The position numbers were made by a program, and so were the translations under genes. The notes under the pieces are model-generated. The model saw nothing but the letters and a program-made list of their open reading frames with translations, had not been told where the DNA came from and did not search any database. A stretch of DNA of 64,000 bases, taken from the NCBI RefSeq assembly GCF_037120725.1, contig NZ_JBBAXC010000010.1, positions 1 to 64,000 on the forward strand. Reading direction: 5' to 3'. The DNA is from Bacillus spongiae. GTDB taxonomy: Bacteria; Bacillota; Bacilli; Bacillales; Bacillaceae_K. Below are positions 45,488 to 58,416 of the stretch, piece by piece (positions within the stretch are counted from its first letter, which is position 1; every line of letters starts with the position of its first letter).

Positions 45488-46918
45488 TTATTTCACTTTT
45501 AGCCAATCTTCAAAAACTGAATCATCACTTAAATCAAAGTACTGCTTCATGAACCTGATAAACTCTTCAGAATTTATCTCTTTATATTGATAGAAATCAT
45601 AGTAGGTACTCAAGAAGTTTTCAGCCCCTTTTAACCCACCTCTTTCTTCAAATAACCCCCACAAAAATACAGTAGGTTTTCTGTAAAAATAGTAGCCTTC
45701 TTTTTCTTTTTCGTACTCGTGCATAGGTAGATTTACTGGTTTTGAATCTATTTCTATCTCTTTGAACACGTCACCATAAGGCTCTTCCTCTTTATTTCGT
45801 GCATAATAAAATAAATCTGTTGCAAATGTAGTAAAACCTTCATCTAACCATGCATCGTGGTATGAGTCATTGCTAATTACTCCATAAAACCACTGATGAG
45901 CAAGTTCATGAACAACTGTCTTTTTTAATGGCTCTGGATCTAACTGTAAAATACCATTGATGACGGAGTGTGCAGTAACAATCCCAGGATACTCCATGCC
46001 GATTCCATCTAAAACAATATCTATTTGATCATGTGGATACATGCCAATGTTTTCTTCAAAATAAGTGATGGCATCTGCAGCGATATCCGTTACTTCTTGG
46101 TGCAATTCCGAATCTACTTTAAACCCTAGAACATTAATAGTAATGTGTCCAACCTTTTTCTCTATAATAGTAGGATCTTTAAGAATCCCTACAAAGAACG
46201 CATTAACATTACTAGCTTGTACACTACCCTTGGTTGCACTTGGATAGGAGTCATTTGGACTCGTAGTGGCCACTGTGAATCCTTCAGGTATCTCATACGT
46301 AAAATTAAAATCACTATAGGACGTATGGAACGATTCCACTCCAAATCTATAGTCTTCTTTATTCCAACCACCATCCCTATAAGTAGCCAGCATCGGGTAA
46401 AATTGGGCTAAGTGGTAATTTGCTTTGCTTTTTGTATACCTTAATCCCTTTTCAGGTTGGGTAAAGTTATATTTAACCCTTACATTGATTTCCCCATCCG
46501 CTTCTAAGGGACTCTTTAAAGGAACCGTCAATGCATCTTTTTCTAGTTCATACTCTACTTTTTCTCCATTAATTACAACCTCATCAATTAATAAAGTTCC
46601 TGGTTTATACTGAGAACCAGAATATTCAGTCTCTTCAGTAAAGACATTTGGAATTAAATAAAAAACCAACTCATTCCAAGTATCGTTAGAAGTATTCTTA
46701 ATATCTAGCTTTGTATCTAATTCAAAATCTCCCTCACTACTCATCTTTAGATTAATATCATATGCCGTATCGTGTCCGGCAGGAACACTCTTTGGAGAAA
46801 ACGAATCTTTATCTATTGATACAGCAGACTTCTCTTTGCTTGTATCCAAATCACACCCAGTAAGTACATAGATTGTCATTAGCATCAAGCAGAATTGAAA
46901 ATACCGATTCTTGAACAC
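45488..46918 (-). CDS. M1-family metallopeptidase, lipoprotein
   Basis: A 476-residue exported zinc aminopeptidase-like enzyme. The lipobox LTGC places the lipid Cys at residue 22. The zinc site is HELAH at 337-341 with the third ligand E360 (LDEGF), the HExxH-x18-E pattern of M1 gluzincins. It lacks the large C-terminal helical domain of full aminopeptidase N, and the exopeptidase GxMEN motif appears as GIGMEYPG. It should sit on the outer face of the membrane and trim peptides. The GTG at 46918 follows GAGGTG at six bases. Confidence 0.88.
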   Translation of the reverse strand: MFKNRYFQFCLMLMTIYVLTGCDLDTSKEKSAVSIDKDSFSPKSVPAGHDTAYDINLKMSSEGDFELDTKLDIKNTSNDTWNELVFYLIPNVFTEETEYSGSQYKPGTLLIDEVVINGEKVEYELEKDALTVPLKSPLEADGEINVRVKYNFTQPEKGLRYTKSKANYHLAQFYPMLATYRDGGWNKEDYRFGVESFHTSYSDFNFTYEIPEGFTVATTSPNDSYPSATKGSVQASNVNAFFVGILKDPTIIEKKVGHITINVLGFKVDSELHQEVTDIAADAITYFEENIGMYPHDQIDIVLDGIGMEYPGIVTAHSVINGILQLDPEPLKKTVVHELAHQWFYGVISNDSYHDAWLDEGFTTFATDLFYYARNKEEEPYGDVFKEIEIDSKPVNLPMHEYEKEKEGYYFYRKPTVFLWGLFEERGGLKGAENFLSTYYDFYQYKEINSEEFIRFMKQYFDLSDDSVFEDWLKVK

Positions 46919-47277
46919 ACTTGCCACCTCAACTTTTATTCTATAAAGTTATTTTATTTAACATTAAAGGTTGTGAGATCCGAGTATGAATTTTATCCTA
47001 AATAAATTATAGATAATGATTACATTACTATACCAAGTCGGCAGTATTAATCATCTGCACATAAATACTTTCTCCTAGAAATCATAACCACCTTTCTTTT
47101 CCGGCTAACCTTTATACATATATTACACGAAATTTCATAATATTGTAATAAAATAAATAAAATTATCCAACTCAGTGAATATATACATATTAAATGTCTT
47201 GAAAATTTAATAATAGATTAATATGATAGTTTGTGACCTCCTTCCAATTGAGGAAAAACAAATACATGTCTTGTGAA
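46919..47277. other. Intergenic region
   Basis: No gene or strong hairpin supported. Confidence 0.4.
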
Positions 47278-47510
47278 TTAATCATAGTGACGAGGTTTAT
47301 AAGTCTCTATTTCTACTTCATTAGCCACTACATCATGGCCTGTTGAATAGGATAGACTTAATGATTTACTTCCTCATATTTTTCGATTATGTAGACAAAC
47401 TGACCCTCTCTGTACTCCCCCATTAATAAATTATTAAATGTTTCATTGCGTTTATATATCTGATGTTACACTACCATTAGAAATGGTGATACCCACTCTT
47501 AGTCGGATAT
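47278..47510 (-). pseudogene. Small gene broken by two frameshifts
   Basis: Minus-strand fragments in shifting frames join as ISNGSVTSD, then IYKRNETFNNLLMGEYREGQ...EKYEEVN, then SLSYSTGHDVVANEVEIETY before a TAA at 47278. Each piece is protein-like and they abut, so this looks like a recently decayed gene. Family not recognised. Confidence 0.5.
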
Positions 47511-47760
47511 ACACGCATGTAGATTGCTTTACAAGAATGGTAGCCTTTGACCACTTCTCGAACGCCTTGAGAAGTCATTTCTTCTACTCCAATTACTGAT
47601 ATTTATATAAAATACCCCCAATTCTTATTAAAATCTAGCTAGGCTATTGTGTTAAATCTCAATGTCTCTATCTCCCTATACTGATGTGATATCAATAAAT
47701 CGTTCACCTTTTCTCCTATTTATGAATATACTGAGAAAAAGAAACGGGGGTCTTATTTGT

Positions 47761-48141
47761 ATGAATTACCATCATGACGATAATCTAGAAGAATGGGAGA
47801 ATGTATTAAAAGGAATCTTGCTAGACCCTTTTACCAATTTTCTGGATGAGAATCAATTTCGGATTGATTTATTTGATATAACAGATGCCTATATCATCGA
47901 GGTATTTACTAAGGAATTAGAGTTAGAGGAAATTGAAATTATGAAGTGTGACCATCAGTTAGAAATAGGTATTAAATGTACTCAGGAAACAGAAAAAAGG
48001 AAACGAACTATCCCATTTCCCTTTTCCTTAAATGATCATCCTATGCACGCCAATCATAAAGGGGATTTGATTGAAATCCTCATCAAAAAAGAAACTTGTC
48101 ATAAAGAGCTACATCCAGCAATGATTAAAATGATAGGATGA
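47761..48141 (+). CDS. Hsp20/alpha-crystallin-like protein
   Basis: A 126-residue protein with a degenerate alpha-crystallin domain: FRIDLFDITDAYIIEVFTKE, LELEEIEIMKCDHQLEI, RTIPFPFSL and a final GDLIEILIKKE, in the order of small heat-shock proteins. It resembles the spore-coat-type Hsp20 proteins of Bacillus (CotM/YocM group). The ATG at 47761 is preferred to the earlier one at 47662 because of a GGGGG site and because it leaves a normal domain length. A terminator follows. Confidence 0.72.
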   Translation: MNYHHDDNLEEWENVLKGILLDPFTNFLDENQFRIDLFDITDAYIIEVFTKELELEEIEIMKCDHQLEIGIKCTQETEKRKRTIPFPFSLNDHPMHANHKGDLIEILIKKETCHKELHPAMIKMIG

Positions 48142-48150
48142 TCTAATAAA

Positions 48151-48177
48151 ACATAAGTCAAAGGACTTGTGTTTTTT
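48151..48177 (+). terminator. Terminator of the Hsp20-like gene
   Basis: ACATAAGTC/GACTTGTGT with a four-base loop and six T. Confidence 0.7.
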
Positions 48178-48341
48178 ACATGTGTGATTCAACTTATTAG
48201 AGATATTTATTCATATTTGCCATTTTGATTTATTATTTCTATGTACACATCTACTATTTCTAGACAACTAAATAGTTATATTTTCTTAGATGGTATTTAA
48301 TGTATAATAATATTAATAATCGAATAGAGCGGGGTATGTAA

Positions 48342-48737
48342 ATGAGATATTTCCAACTACTACTGATTATGACGTCAATAGCTGGATTATTTTTTGAATG
48401 GTCCCGAATTCAATTTATGTATATAAATGGGCTTGTCCATTGGTCCGGGATGTTAATTTTACTGTTTGGGATAACCTCTTTTGTATTCATCATGAAAAGG
48501 AAACGACTTTATATATGGACATTATTGTTATTATGTTCCATTCCACTTTTATCCGTTATTCAATATATTTATTTTGCACCTATTTTAATGATATCAAGTA
48601 TTGATTTACAATTTAGCCAGGAGACTGTACAGCTAGGTTTCTATATTACCTTCATCAGTGGTATCCTATCTTTCCTTTTATTAGGGTCAAGTAGATTAAT
48701 AAAGAAGCATGACCTTAACCCTAATAATGTAATATGA
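48342..48737 (+). CDS. Hypothetical four-helix membrane protein
   Basis: A 131-residue protein with four hydrophobic helices and a short basic loop (KRKRL). A CGGGGT site precedes the ATG. It stands alone. Family not recognised. Confidence 0.6.
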   Translation: MRYFQLLLIMTSIAGLFFEWSRIQFMYINGLVHWSGMLILLFGITSFVFIMKRKRLYIWTLLLLCSIPLLSVIQYIYFAPILMISSIDLQFSQETVQLGFYITFISGILSFLLLGSSRLIKKHDLNPNNVI

Positions 48738-48848
48738 CATCCTACTCTGCACTTTAAATGCTTACTTTTCATTTTTGTATAGCAATATTATCCTAGTGTG
48801 AAAAGTCCTAAGAATTCATATCAAGTTACTAGCACAAAAACAGAAAAA

Positions 48849-48876
48849 TAGAAGGCAGGGTTTCGCCTACCTTCTA
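48849..48876 (-). terminator. Terminator of the hut operon
   Basis: On the minus strand TAGAAGGTAGG/CCTGCCTTCTA forms a stem with one mismatch, followed by TTTTTC, 39 bases after hutG. Confidence 0.75.
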
Positions 48877-48914
48877 AAAAAGGAAATCTATTATGAATTT
48901 AGTTAAGTAAGGAT

Positions 48915-52847
<3,933 letters not shown>

Positions 52848-54405
52848 GTTCATTTCCTCCTTCAAAATTATTGAAATTTTCTGCAGTGTCCCATGGGAAA
52901 TCACCTGATTGCAACCACTCTGTGTATCTTTCTATATCATCTGAGAAAACACGATCTTCAGTGAAGCTTGGGACAACTTTTCGTCCCTCAATCCAAAAGG
53001 CCTTTGTTTTAGAAGCCATTTTGTCACTACCACGATATTGTGTTGCCTCCATTGCACAAATTCCTTCAATCGCTAAAACTCTTCTCGTATTGTTAATAAT
53101 CATACTAGCGTGACGAGCCCCAATTGTTCCCATACTGACATGGTCCTCTTGATTGGCTGATGATGGGATGGAATCTACGCTAGCAGGATGGGCTAATGTT
53201 TTATTTTCAGATACAAGTGACGCTGCCGCATACTGCATGATCATAGCTCCAGATTGAAGGCCAGGTTCTGGACTTAAAAAGGCTGGTAAGTCGTTTAATT
53301 GTGGATTCACGAGTCGTTCAATTCGTCTTTCAGAAATGTTCGCAAGCTCTGCGACAGCAATTTTCAAGAAATCCATCGCAAAGGCAATTGGTTGCCCGTG
53401 AAAATTCCCGCCTGAAATGACCGTTTTTCCCTCATCAAAAATCAGCGGATTATCCGTTGCAGCATTCGCCTCAATCTCTAATTTCTCCTTTACATAGGCG
53501 AGCGCTTGCCACGTGGCTCCATGCACCTGGGGAATACAACGAATCGAGTAAGCATCCTGGACACGCATTTCTCCTTGTGAAGTAATCAGCTGACTGTCCG
53601 TTAACAAATGACGAATTCTTTTTGCGACATCCATTTGCTCTTGATAGCCTCTTACTTCATGAACGGCTGGATGAAACGCATCGATAATCCCGTGAAGTCC
53701 CTCCATCGTCATCGAAGCGATCCATTCACTTTGATACGCTAATGATTCTGCTTGAATATAATTGATGATTCCAACAGCTGTCATTGCCTGTGTTCCATTT
53801 ATGAGAGCTAATCCTTCCTTTGCTTTTAACACAATCGGCTCGATTTGAAGCTCTTTTAATACGGAAGCAGCTGACCTTTTTTCTCCTTTGTAAAAAACAC
53901 TACCTTCTCCTAACAACACAAGGGCTAAGTGAGATAACGGCGCAAGGTCGCCTGAAGCACCAAGTGACCCTTGCTGTGGAATAACAGGTGTCACATGAGA
54001 ATTAATAAGAGTCATAAGACGGTCAATTACCTCTAGGCGGATACCTGAATACCCTTTAATTAATGCATTCAAACGTAAAAGCATCATCGTTCTTGCGACT
54101 TCTACGGAAAAGGGTTCCCCCACTCCGCAAGCATGTGATCGAATTAAATGGAGTTGGAGTGTATCTACATCCTTTTCATCGATTGTCACATCCGCAAACT
54201 TTCCAAAACCTGTGTTAATTCCATATACGGTCTGACGATTTTCTACGATATCTTCAACAGCTTTTCGACTTGCTATAACTTTTTTTAAACTATTCTCTGA
54301 TAAGGTAATTTTCCTATTTTCATAGATTACTTGTCGTACTTGTTCGATTGTCAACGAATTTCCTGTTAGTTCAATCATTCAAACCCCTCCCTCTTTATTC
54401 AACAT

Positions 54406-54446
54406 AAAAAGAGGCGACAATGGCATAGTAATGCCATCATCGCCTC
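54406..54446 (-). terminator. HutP-controlled terminator between hutP and hutH
   Basis: On the minus strand GAGGCGATGATGGCAT/ATGCCATTGTCGCCTC with a four-base loop and five T, 28 bases before hutH. HutP with L-histidine should prevent it from forming. Confidence 0.88.
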
Positions 54447-54463
54447 CTACTCACTAATGTCTC
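54447..54463 (-). promoter_or_regulatory. HutP RNA-binding site
   Basis: On the minus strand GAG-ACAT-TAG-TGAG-TAG: three NAG triplets each four bases apart, the pattern of B. subtilis HutP site I. It touches the base of the terminator, so a bound HutP hexamer would block the terminator stem. Confidence 0.75.
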
Positions 54464-54479
54464 TAGGCCATGACTTATT

Positions 54480-54914
54480 TTATATGTGGTTAATTCCTAA
54501 ACCAATCGTTTCATGCTCTAACCCCTTAACAGGAGCGCCAATCGTTCCATAAAAACAGACGGCTATCCATTCGCCTTCGGCCTCTTTCTCATACGGCCTA
54601 CCTCTAACGACCGAAAAGCGCAAGCCAACCGTTCGCATCATATCACCGATCGCTAACTGCCCTCTTGTAACGCCTTCAATTGCTTCTAATATGGCATGGT
54701 ATAGCGCATGAGTTTCGCGATATAAGTCTTCATGAATAATGCCATTTCGTTTTGCTGCTGTCTCGACGGCAGAAATGACCTTTTGCATATTCATTGAACC
54801 TACTCTGCCCGTACAGTAACGAGTATGTTTTATCTTTTCTGGAAATAAAGCAAGCTCTTCTTCACTCAATGTCACGAATAACACCGCTTGCTTACCAATA
54901 TCCTGCTGTTTCAT
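54480..54914 (-). CDS. hutP: HutP antiterminator
   Basis: A 144-residue RNA-binding protein that, with L-histidine and Mg2+, lets transcription pass into hutHUIG. Family features include [40 protein letters not shown] and [15 protein letters not shown] precedes the ATG at 54914. First gene of the operon. Confidence 0.95.
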   Translation of the reverse strand: MKQQDIGKQAVLFVTLSEEELALFPEKIKHTRYCTGRVGSMNMQKVISAVETAAKRNGIIHEDLYRETHALYHAILEAIEGVTRGQLAIGDMMRTVGLRFSVVRGRPYEKEAEGEWIAVCFYGTIGAPVKGLEHETIGLGINHI

Positions 54915-54962
54915 AAATGCCCTCATAATCTGAAAATTTACTATTTACTAATATCTATTTTC

Positions 54963-54991
54963 ATTTTATGCTTGATCAACGTAGGTGTCAA
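54963..54991 (-). promoter_or_regulatory. Sigma-A promoter of the hut operon
   Basis: On the minus strand TTGACA-N17-TAAAAT, a near-consensus promoter; start point about 54956, 42 bases before hutP. Confidence 0.75.
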
Positions 54992-55150
54992 CAAAGAATT
55001 CTCACTCTTTAGAAAGTTATTACATTAGCGATTTACTTGACTAAAAAGTATTAGAGTATGACAATGTTCCATTTTTAATAAGGTTCTTTTCATAAAGTTA
55101 AATAATTGTAAAAGTATAATATTACTTATGTAGTATAATGATGTTTAAAA

Positions 55151-55492
55151 TTGTTCATCGGGGTAGGTTTATTATGTATTATTATTGGTATAAGTACAGG
55201 CTCTATAAATAAGGCTAAGAAAGTTGTGTTGGCAAAAGATATTAATGATAACATTCCACCGTTATCTATTTATGATGGTATTGGACTTGTTGATATTAAT
55301 ATTGAACCACATATAGATTCTGCAAGGAAGAAGCATATAGAAGAAGATATTTACGAAGCAACACGGTTTATTACAATTTATGGAGTTTATGATAACTCAT
55401 TTATTAAGATAGTCAATGATAAGATGGATATATTCGGTACTTACATAAAATACGAAAATATAGAAGATAGGCAACGATTAATTCCAAAATAG
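55151..55492 (+). CDS. Hypothetical single-pass protein, uncertain start
   Basis: A 113-residue protein with an N-terminal membrane helix (FIGVGLLCIIIGISTG) and a soluble domain (DINDNIPPLSIYDGIGLVDI...). The frame starts at a TTG with no clear ribosome site. An ATG at 55142 in the next frame (MFKIV...) would join it if one base were added near 55153, so the gene may be frameshifted at its start. Function unknown. Confidence 0.45.
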   Translation: MFIGVGLLCIIIGISTGSINKAKKVVLAKDINDNIPPLSIYDGIGLVDINIEPHIDSARKKHIEEDIYEATRFITIYGVYDNSFIKIVNDKMDIFGTYIKYENIEDRQRLIPK

Positions 55493-55520
55493 AGTTCCAG
55501 TTGAATAAGAGTACCATAGG

Positions 55521-55546
55521 AAGTCATATCATTGATATGGCTTTTT
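55521..55546 (+). terminator. Terminator after the hypothetical gene
   Basis: AAGTCATATC/GATATGGCTT with a three-base loop (ATT), one G-T pair, then T-run. Confidence 0.65.
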
Positions 55547-55555
55547 AGGCTCATG

Positions 55556-56257
55556 TTACACTGGACCATAAAATGGGTTTTTATTACTATCAATTATAAA
55601 ATCAATTGTTTTCGCTTGATACATTTTATTTTTGTATTCATAAGTAATAATAATATCTCCAATGGAACTCGCTGGGGATATTCGTCCGCCTACTCTGACC
55701 ATAAGATTATTGTTCATTACCTCATAATCTATAATGCTCCCAAAGGCTATATCATCGAATAAAGCTTCAGATTTGATATCAAAAGGTGTTATATCTACTT
55801 TATAATCCTTTTCCCCGATACGAATTTCTGCTTCGTCATATGTTAGCTTTGTTTTTACGTTCTTATAAATGATAGCTAAAGGATTATCAACAATCACTTC
55901 AGTTAGCCGATTGTCCATTGTGTGAAACACATGAACATCTTCTAACAGAACGCCTGAACCATGCCCTAATGTTAAGGGGATGATGAGTTCTTTCCTGTGG
56001 TCATTATTAATGTCTATACAGCAAATTTGTGGAGCGTAAGTAGGACTACTTTCGCTATTCCAAAAAGGCTTTGTGTAGGTTGCCCCTTTAAAATTAATTT
56101 TAAATTCCCTATATAAACCATTCATTTTCTTACCATAAAGAGTTATATTCTCTTTATTATTCTGACTAACAATTTCATACCCTTCCATCTCTGCGTCTGT
56201 AATAGTAGGGATAATTATAAGAAGGAGCCCTAATAATAAGTTGATATATGTCTTCAT
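55556..56257 (-). CDS. Exported protein of unknown function
   Basis: A 233-residue protein with a signal peptide (MKTYINLLLGLLLIIIPTIT) and a strand-rich domain. The segment CIDINNDHRKELIIPLTLGH resembles the calcium-binding loop of VCBS/FG-GAP repeats. GAGGTG precedes the ATG at 56257. Single gene; probable surface or secreted protein. Confidence 0.6.
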   Translation of the reverse strand: MKTYINLLLGLLLIIIPTITDAEMEGYEIVSQNNKENITLYGKKMNGLYREFKINFKGATYTKPFWNSESSPTYAPQICCIDINNDHRKELIIPLTLGHGSGVLLEDVHVFHTMDNRLTEVIVDNPLAIIYKNVKTKLTYDEAEIRIGEKDYKVDITPFDIKSEALFDDIAFGSIIDYEVMNNNLMVRVGGRISPASSIGDIIITYEYKNKMYQAKTIDFIIDSNKNPFYGPV

Positions 56258-56365
56258 AAACAACACCTCATTTTAGTGTTCCCTACTATATCTTCTTATA
56301 CTAACGCTATTTTCTAAAAGATGGTATTTTAGTTATTTTGATGTCCTTAATAACGGAACATACGA

Positions 56366-56692
56366 CTAATTTAAGGTTTTATTATGTTGTTGTAGCCATT
56401 TTTTTCGCTTTAAAAATAAGATTGATATTAAAATAGCTTCGCCTACAACCAACAAACCTACACCTATAACTAATCCTCCAAAGAACAGAAATTCATTGAC
56501 ACCCCACGTAATGAACGACCAGCCTAAAAGGGCTAATAGTCCAAATGATAAGTTAATGGTGGCTGATATAATTGCTTGGGGTAAAAATAACCCTGTTTTT
56601 CTAATCATTGAGGAGCCATACTGATAACTTACAGAAGTAGCCGTAATTAGCACAATGACATATAGAATCATTGCAATATCTATTTTGTTCAC
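56366..56692 (-). CDS. Hypothetical four-helix membrane protein
   Basis: A 108-residue membrane protein with GTG start; GGGGTGG lies six bases upstream and decides the start. Four helices and a basic end (KRKKWLQQHNK). Family not recognised. Confidence 0.6.
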   Translation of the reverse strand: MNKIDIAMILYVIVLITATSVSYQYGSSMIRKTGLFLPQAIISATINLSFGLLALLGWSFITWGVNEFLFFGGLVIGVGLLVVGEAILISILFLKRKKWLQQHNKTLN

Positions 56693-56975
56693 ATATCCCA
56701 CCCCTTTGATCAATCTGACGAATGGCAAACGTTTTGAATATTGTATTTTCCGTTACTTCACATTTGTTGAATGAGAAAATTCTATATAATTATATTTTAG
56801 CATAAATTGTAAAATGTCTTGTATATTGAATTGAAAGTCATTGAAGACTTAAAGTATCTACTGTTAAATTGATTAAATTTTAGCACGCTGAAACTATTAA
56901 TAGGTTGTGTAAAAAAATACTAAAGCTGCCTTTACTAATACGACTTGTCACTTGATTAGGTAAAAAAACATAAAT

Positions 56976-57013
56976 AAAAGGGGAATCCAATCATTAGTTG
57001 GACACCCCCTTTT
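56976..57013 (-). terminator. Terminator of the membrane protein gene at 57068
   Basis: AAAAGGGG...TCCAA/TTGGA...CCCCCTTTT, a two-part stem, about 55 bases after the stop on the minus strand, followed by a T-rich run. Confidence 0.6.
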
Positions 57014-57067
57014 AGAAGGACAAAAGCAACTATTAATATAGCTCAGTCCTTTCAAACAAGAACCGAT

Positions 57068-57691
57068 TTAAAAAGGCAATGAATTGAACTTAAAAAGAAA
57101 GTAAAAGACGATAGCAAATATGAATAAAGCTCCCGCCATTTGAATCAACCCTTCTTTTACATAGCTTTCGTTCATTCGCTTACTTTCAAACTCTTCCTGT
57201 AATTGGGTAATTAATTTTTTATAGGGAACTTTCCACCACTGTCTAAACGTTACAGAATATGCACGTTTTTTTTCAGGATCTCCAAAATAGTCTATCTTTA
57301 TAGTAGCCTTCTCATTAAGTAAGTCAATTTTCGGCTTTTCATCAGGTTCATGTTTGAAATTATAGGAAATTTCATTTCTCTGTAACAGTTTCCTCAATTC
57401 CATCAACACTTCATTTTTCGTTGTTCTTTCAATTCTAACCGTTTTCCCATGTTTCTTAATATATACGATGACTACTACAGCAGTTATAATGAGAAAAACG
57501 TATATTTGATCCTTTCCATCAGCTAATAGAGTAAATTGCATAATAGAGAGTAGGAACCCTACTAAAAGTGCAAACGTTGAGTTTTTACTAACCCCTTTTT
57601 GAACAATAATTTGAAGCCCTTGCAAAAAGCTAAAAAAACCAACGATCAGCATAGTGAAAGTCGCTATTACAAATAATATTAATGCATCCAT
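57068..57691 (-). CDS. Hypothetical membrane protein with cytoplasmic domain
   Basis: A 207-residue protein: three helices at 4-25, 38-56 and 60-78, a charged cytoplasmic domain (about 80-175: RKLLQRNEISYNFKHEPDEK...) and a last helix (185-202). AGGTAGAATAAT precedes the ATG. Family not recognised. Confidence 0.6.
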   Translation of the reverse strand: MDALILFVIATFTMLIVGFFSFLQGLQIIVQKGVSKNSTFALLVGFLLSIMQFTLLADGKDQIYVFLIITAVVVIVYIKKHGKTVRIERTTKNEVLMELRKLLQRNEISYNFKHEPDEKPKIDLLNEKATIKIDYFGDPEKKRAYSVTFRQWWKVPYKKLITQLQEEFESKRMNESYVKEGLIQMAGALFIFAIVFYFLFKFNSLPF

Positions 57692-57771
57692 ATTATTCTA
57701 CCTTCTGTCCTTTTTCTGTTCTATCATTCGATAATGAAAGAACAGTATTTAATATTCATACTATTCACCTA

Positions 57772-58302
57772 TTAATCTGAATAAAACTCTTTTTTTAACA
57801 GGCCATAACAAGCCATATCCCAATACCGCCCCTTAATAAACAATTTCTCCCTATGAACCCCTTCTAAGTGCATTCCAACTTTTTGAAGCACTCTTTGAGA
57901 ACCAACATTCTCTACAAACGCTCTGCCTTCAATTTTATTTAAGTGTAAATGATCAAATCCATATTCCATCACAGCCGTAACGGCTTCGACCATATAGCCT
58001 TTTCCCCACATGTCTTTTGAAAGCACATATCCAAGTTCACCACATCGGTTATGTTCATCTAACGTTACAAAATCAATACTTCCTATTACTCTGTTACTAT
58101 CTAATAACGCGATCGCTCCAAAAATACGGTTTTTATCATTATTCACTTTACTCTTAATAAACTCGTTTGTATCTTCTTACGTTTCGTGAGTTTCCCAAGG
58201 AAGGTGCTTGCTAACGTCAGGGTCAGACGCATATTGATATACAGCTTCCACATCATCCATTGTAAATGGTCTTATCCGTAAACGTTCTGTCGTTAATGTC
58301 AT
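57772..58302 (-). pseudogene. GNAT acetyltransferase interrupted by one stop codon
   Basis: An ATG at 58302 opens a complete 176-codon RimJ/RimL-type acetyltransferase: MTLTTERLRIRPFTMDDVEA..., then a TAA at 58177-58179, then the same frame continues EDTNEFIKSKVNNDKNRIFG through DMWGKGYMVEAVTAVMEYGF to the normal end. A CAA to TAA change (Gln42) is the simplest cause. The part after the stop could still be made from an internal start, but lacks the N-terminal strands. Confidence 0.75.
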
Positions 58303-58416
58303 CGGCTCCAAATCAAATCCCTCTTTCTAATGCATGATATTTTTTATTATAGTACTATAAGAAGGCCCAAATGAAAACCAAAAAAATACATGAATGCCAA
58401 TATAAATCAAAACTAC

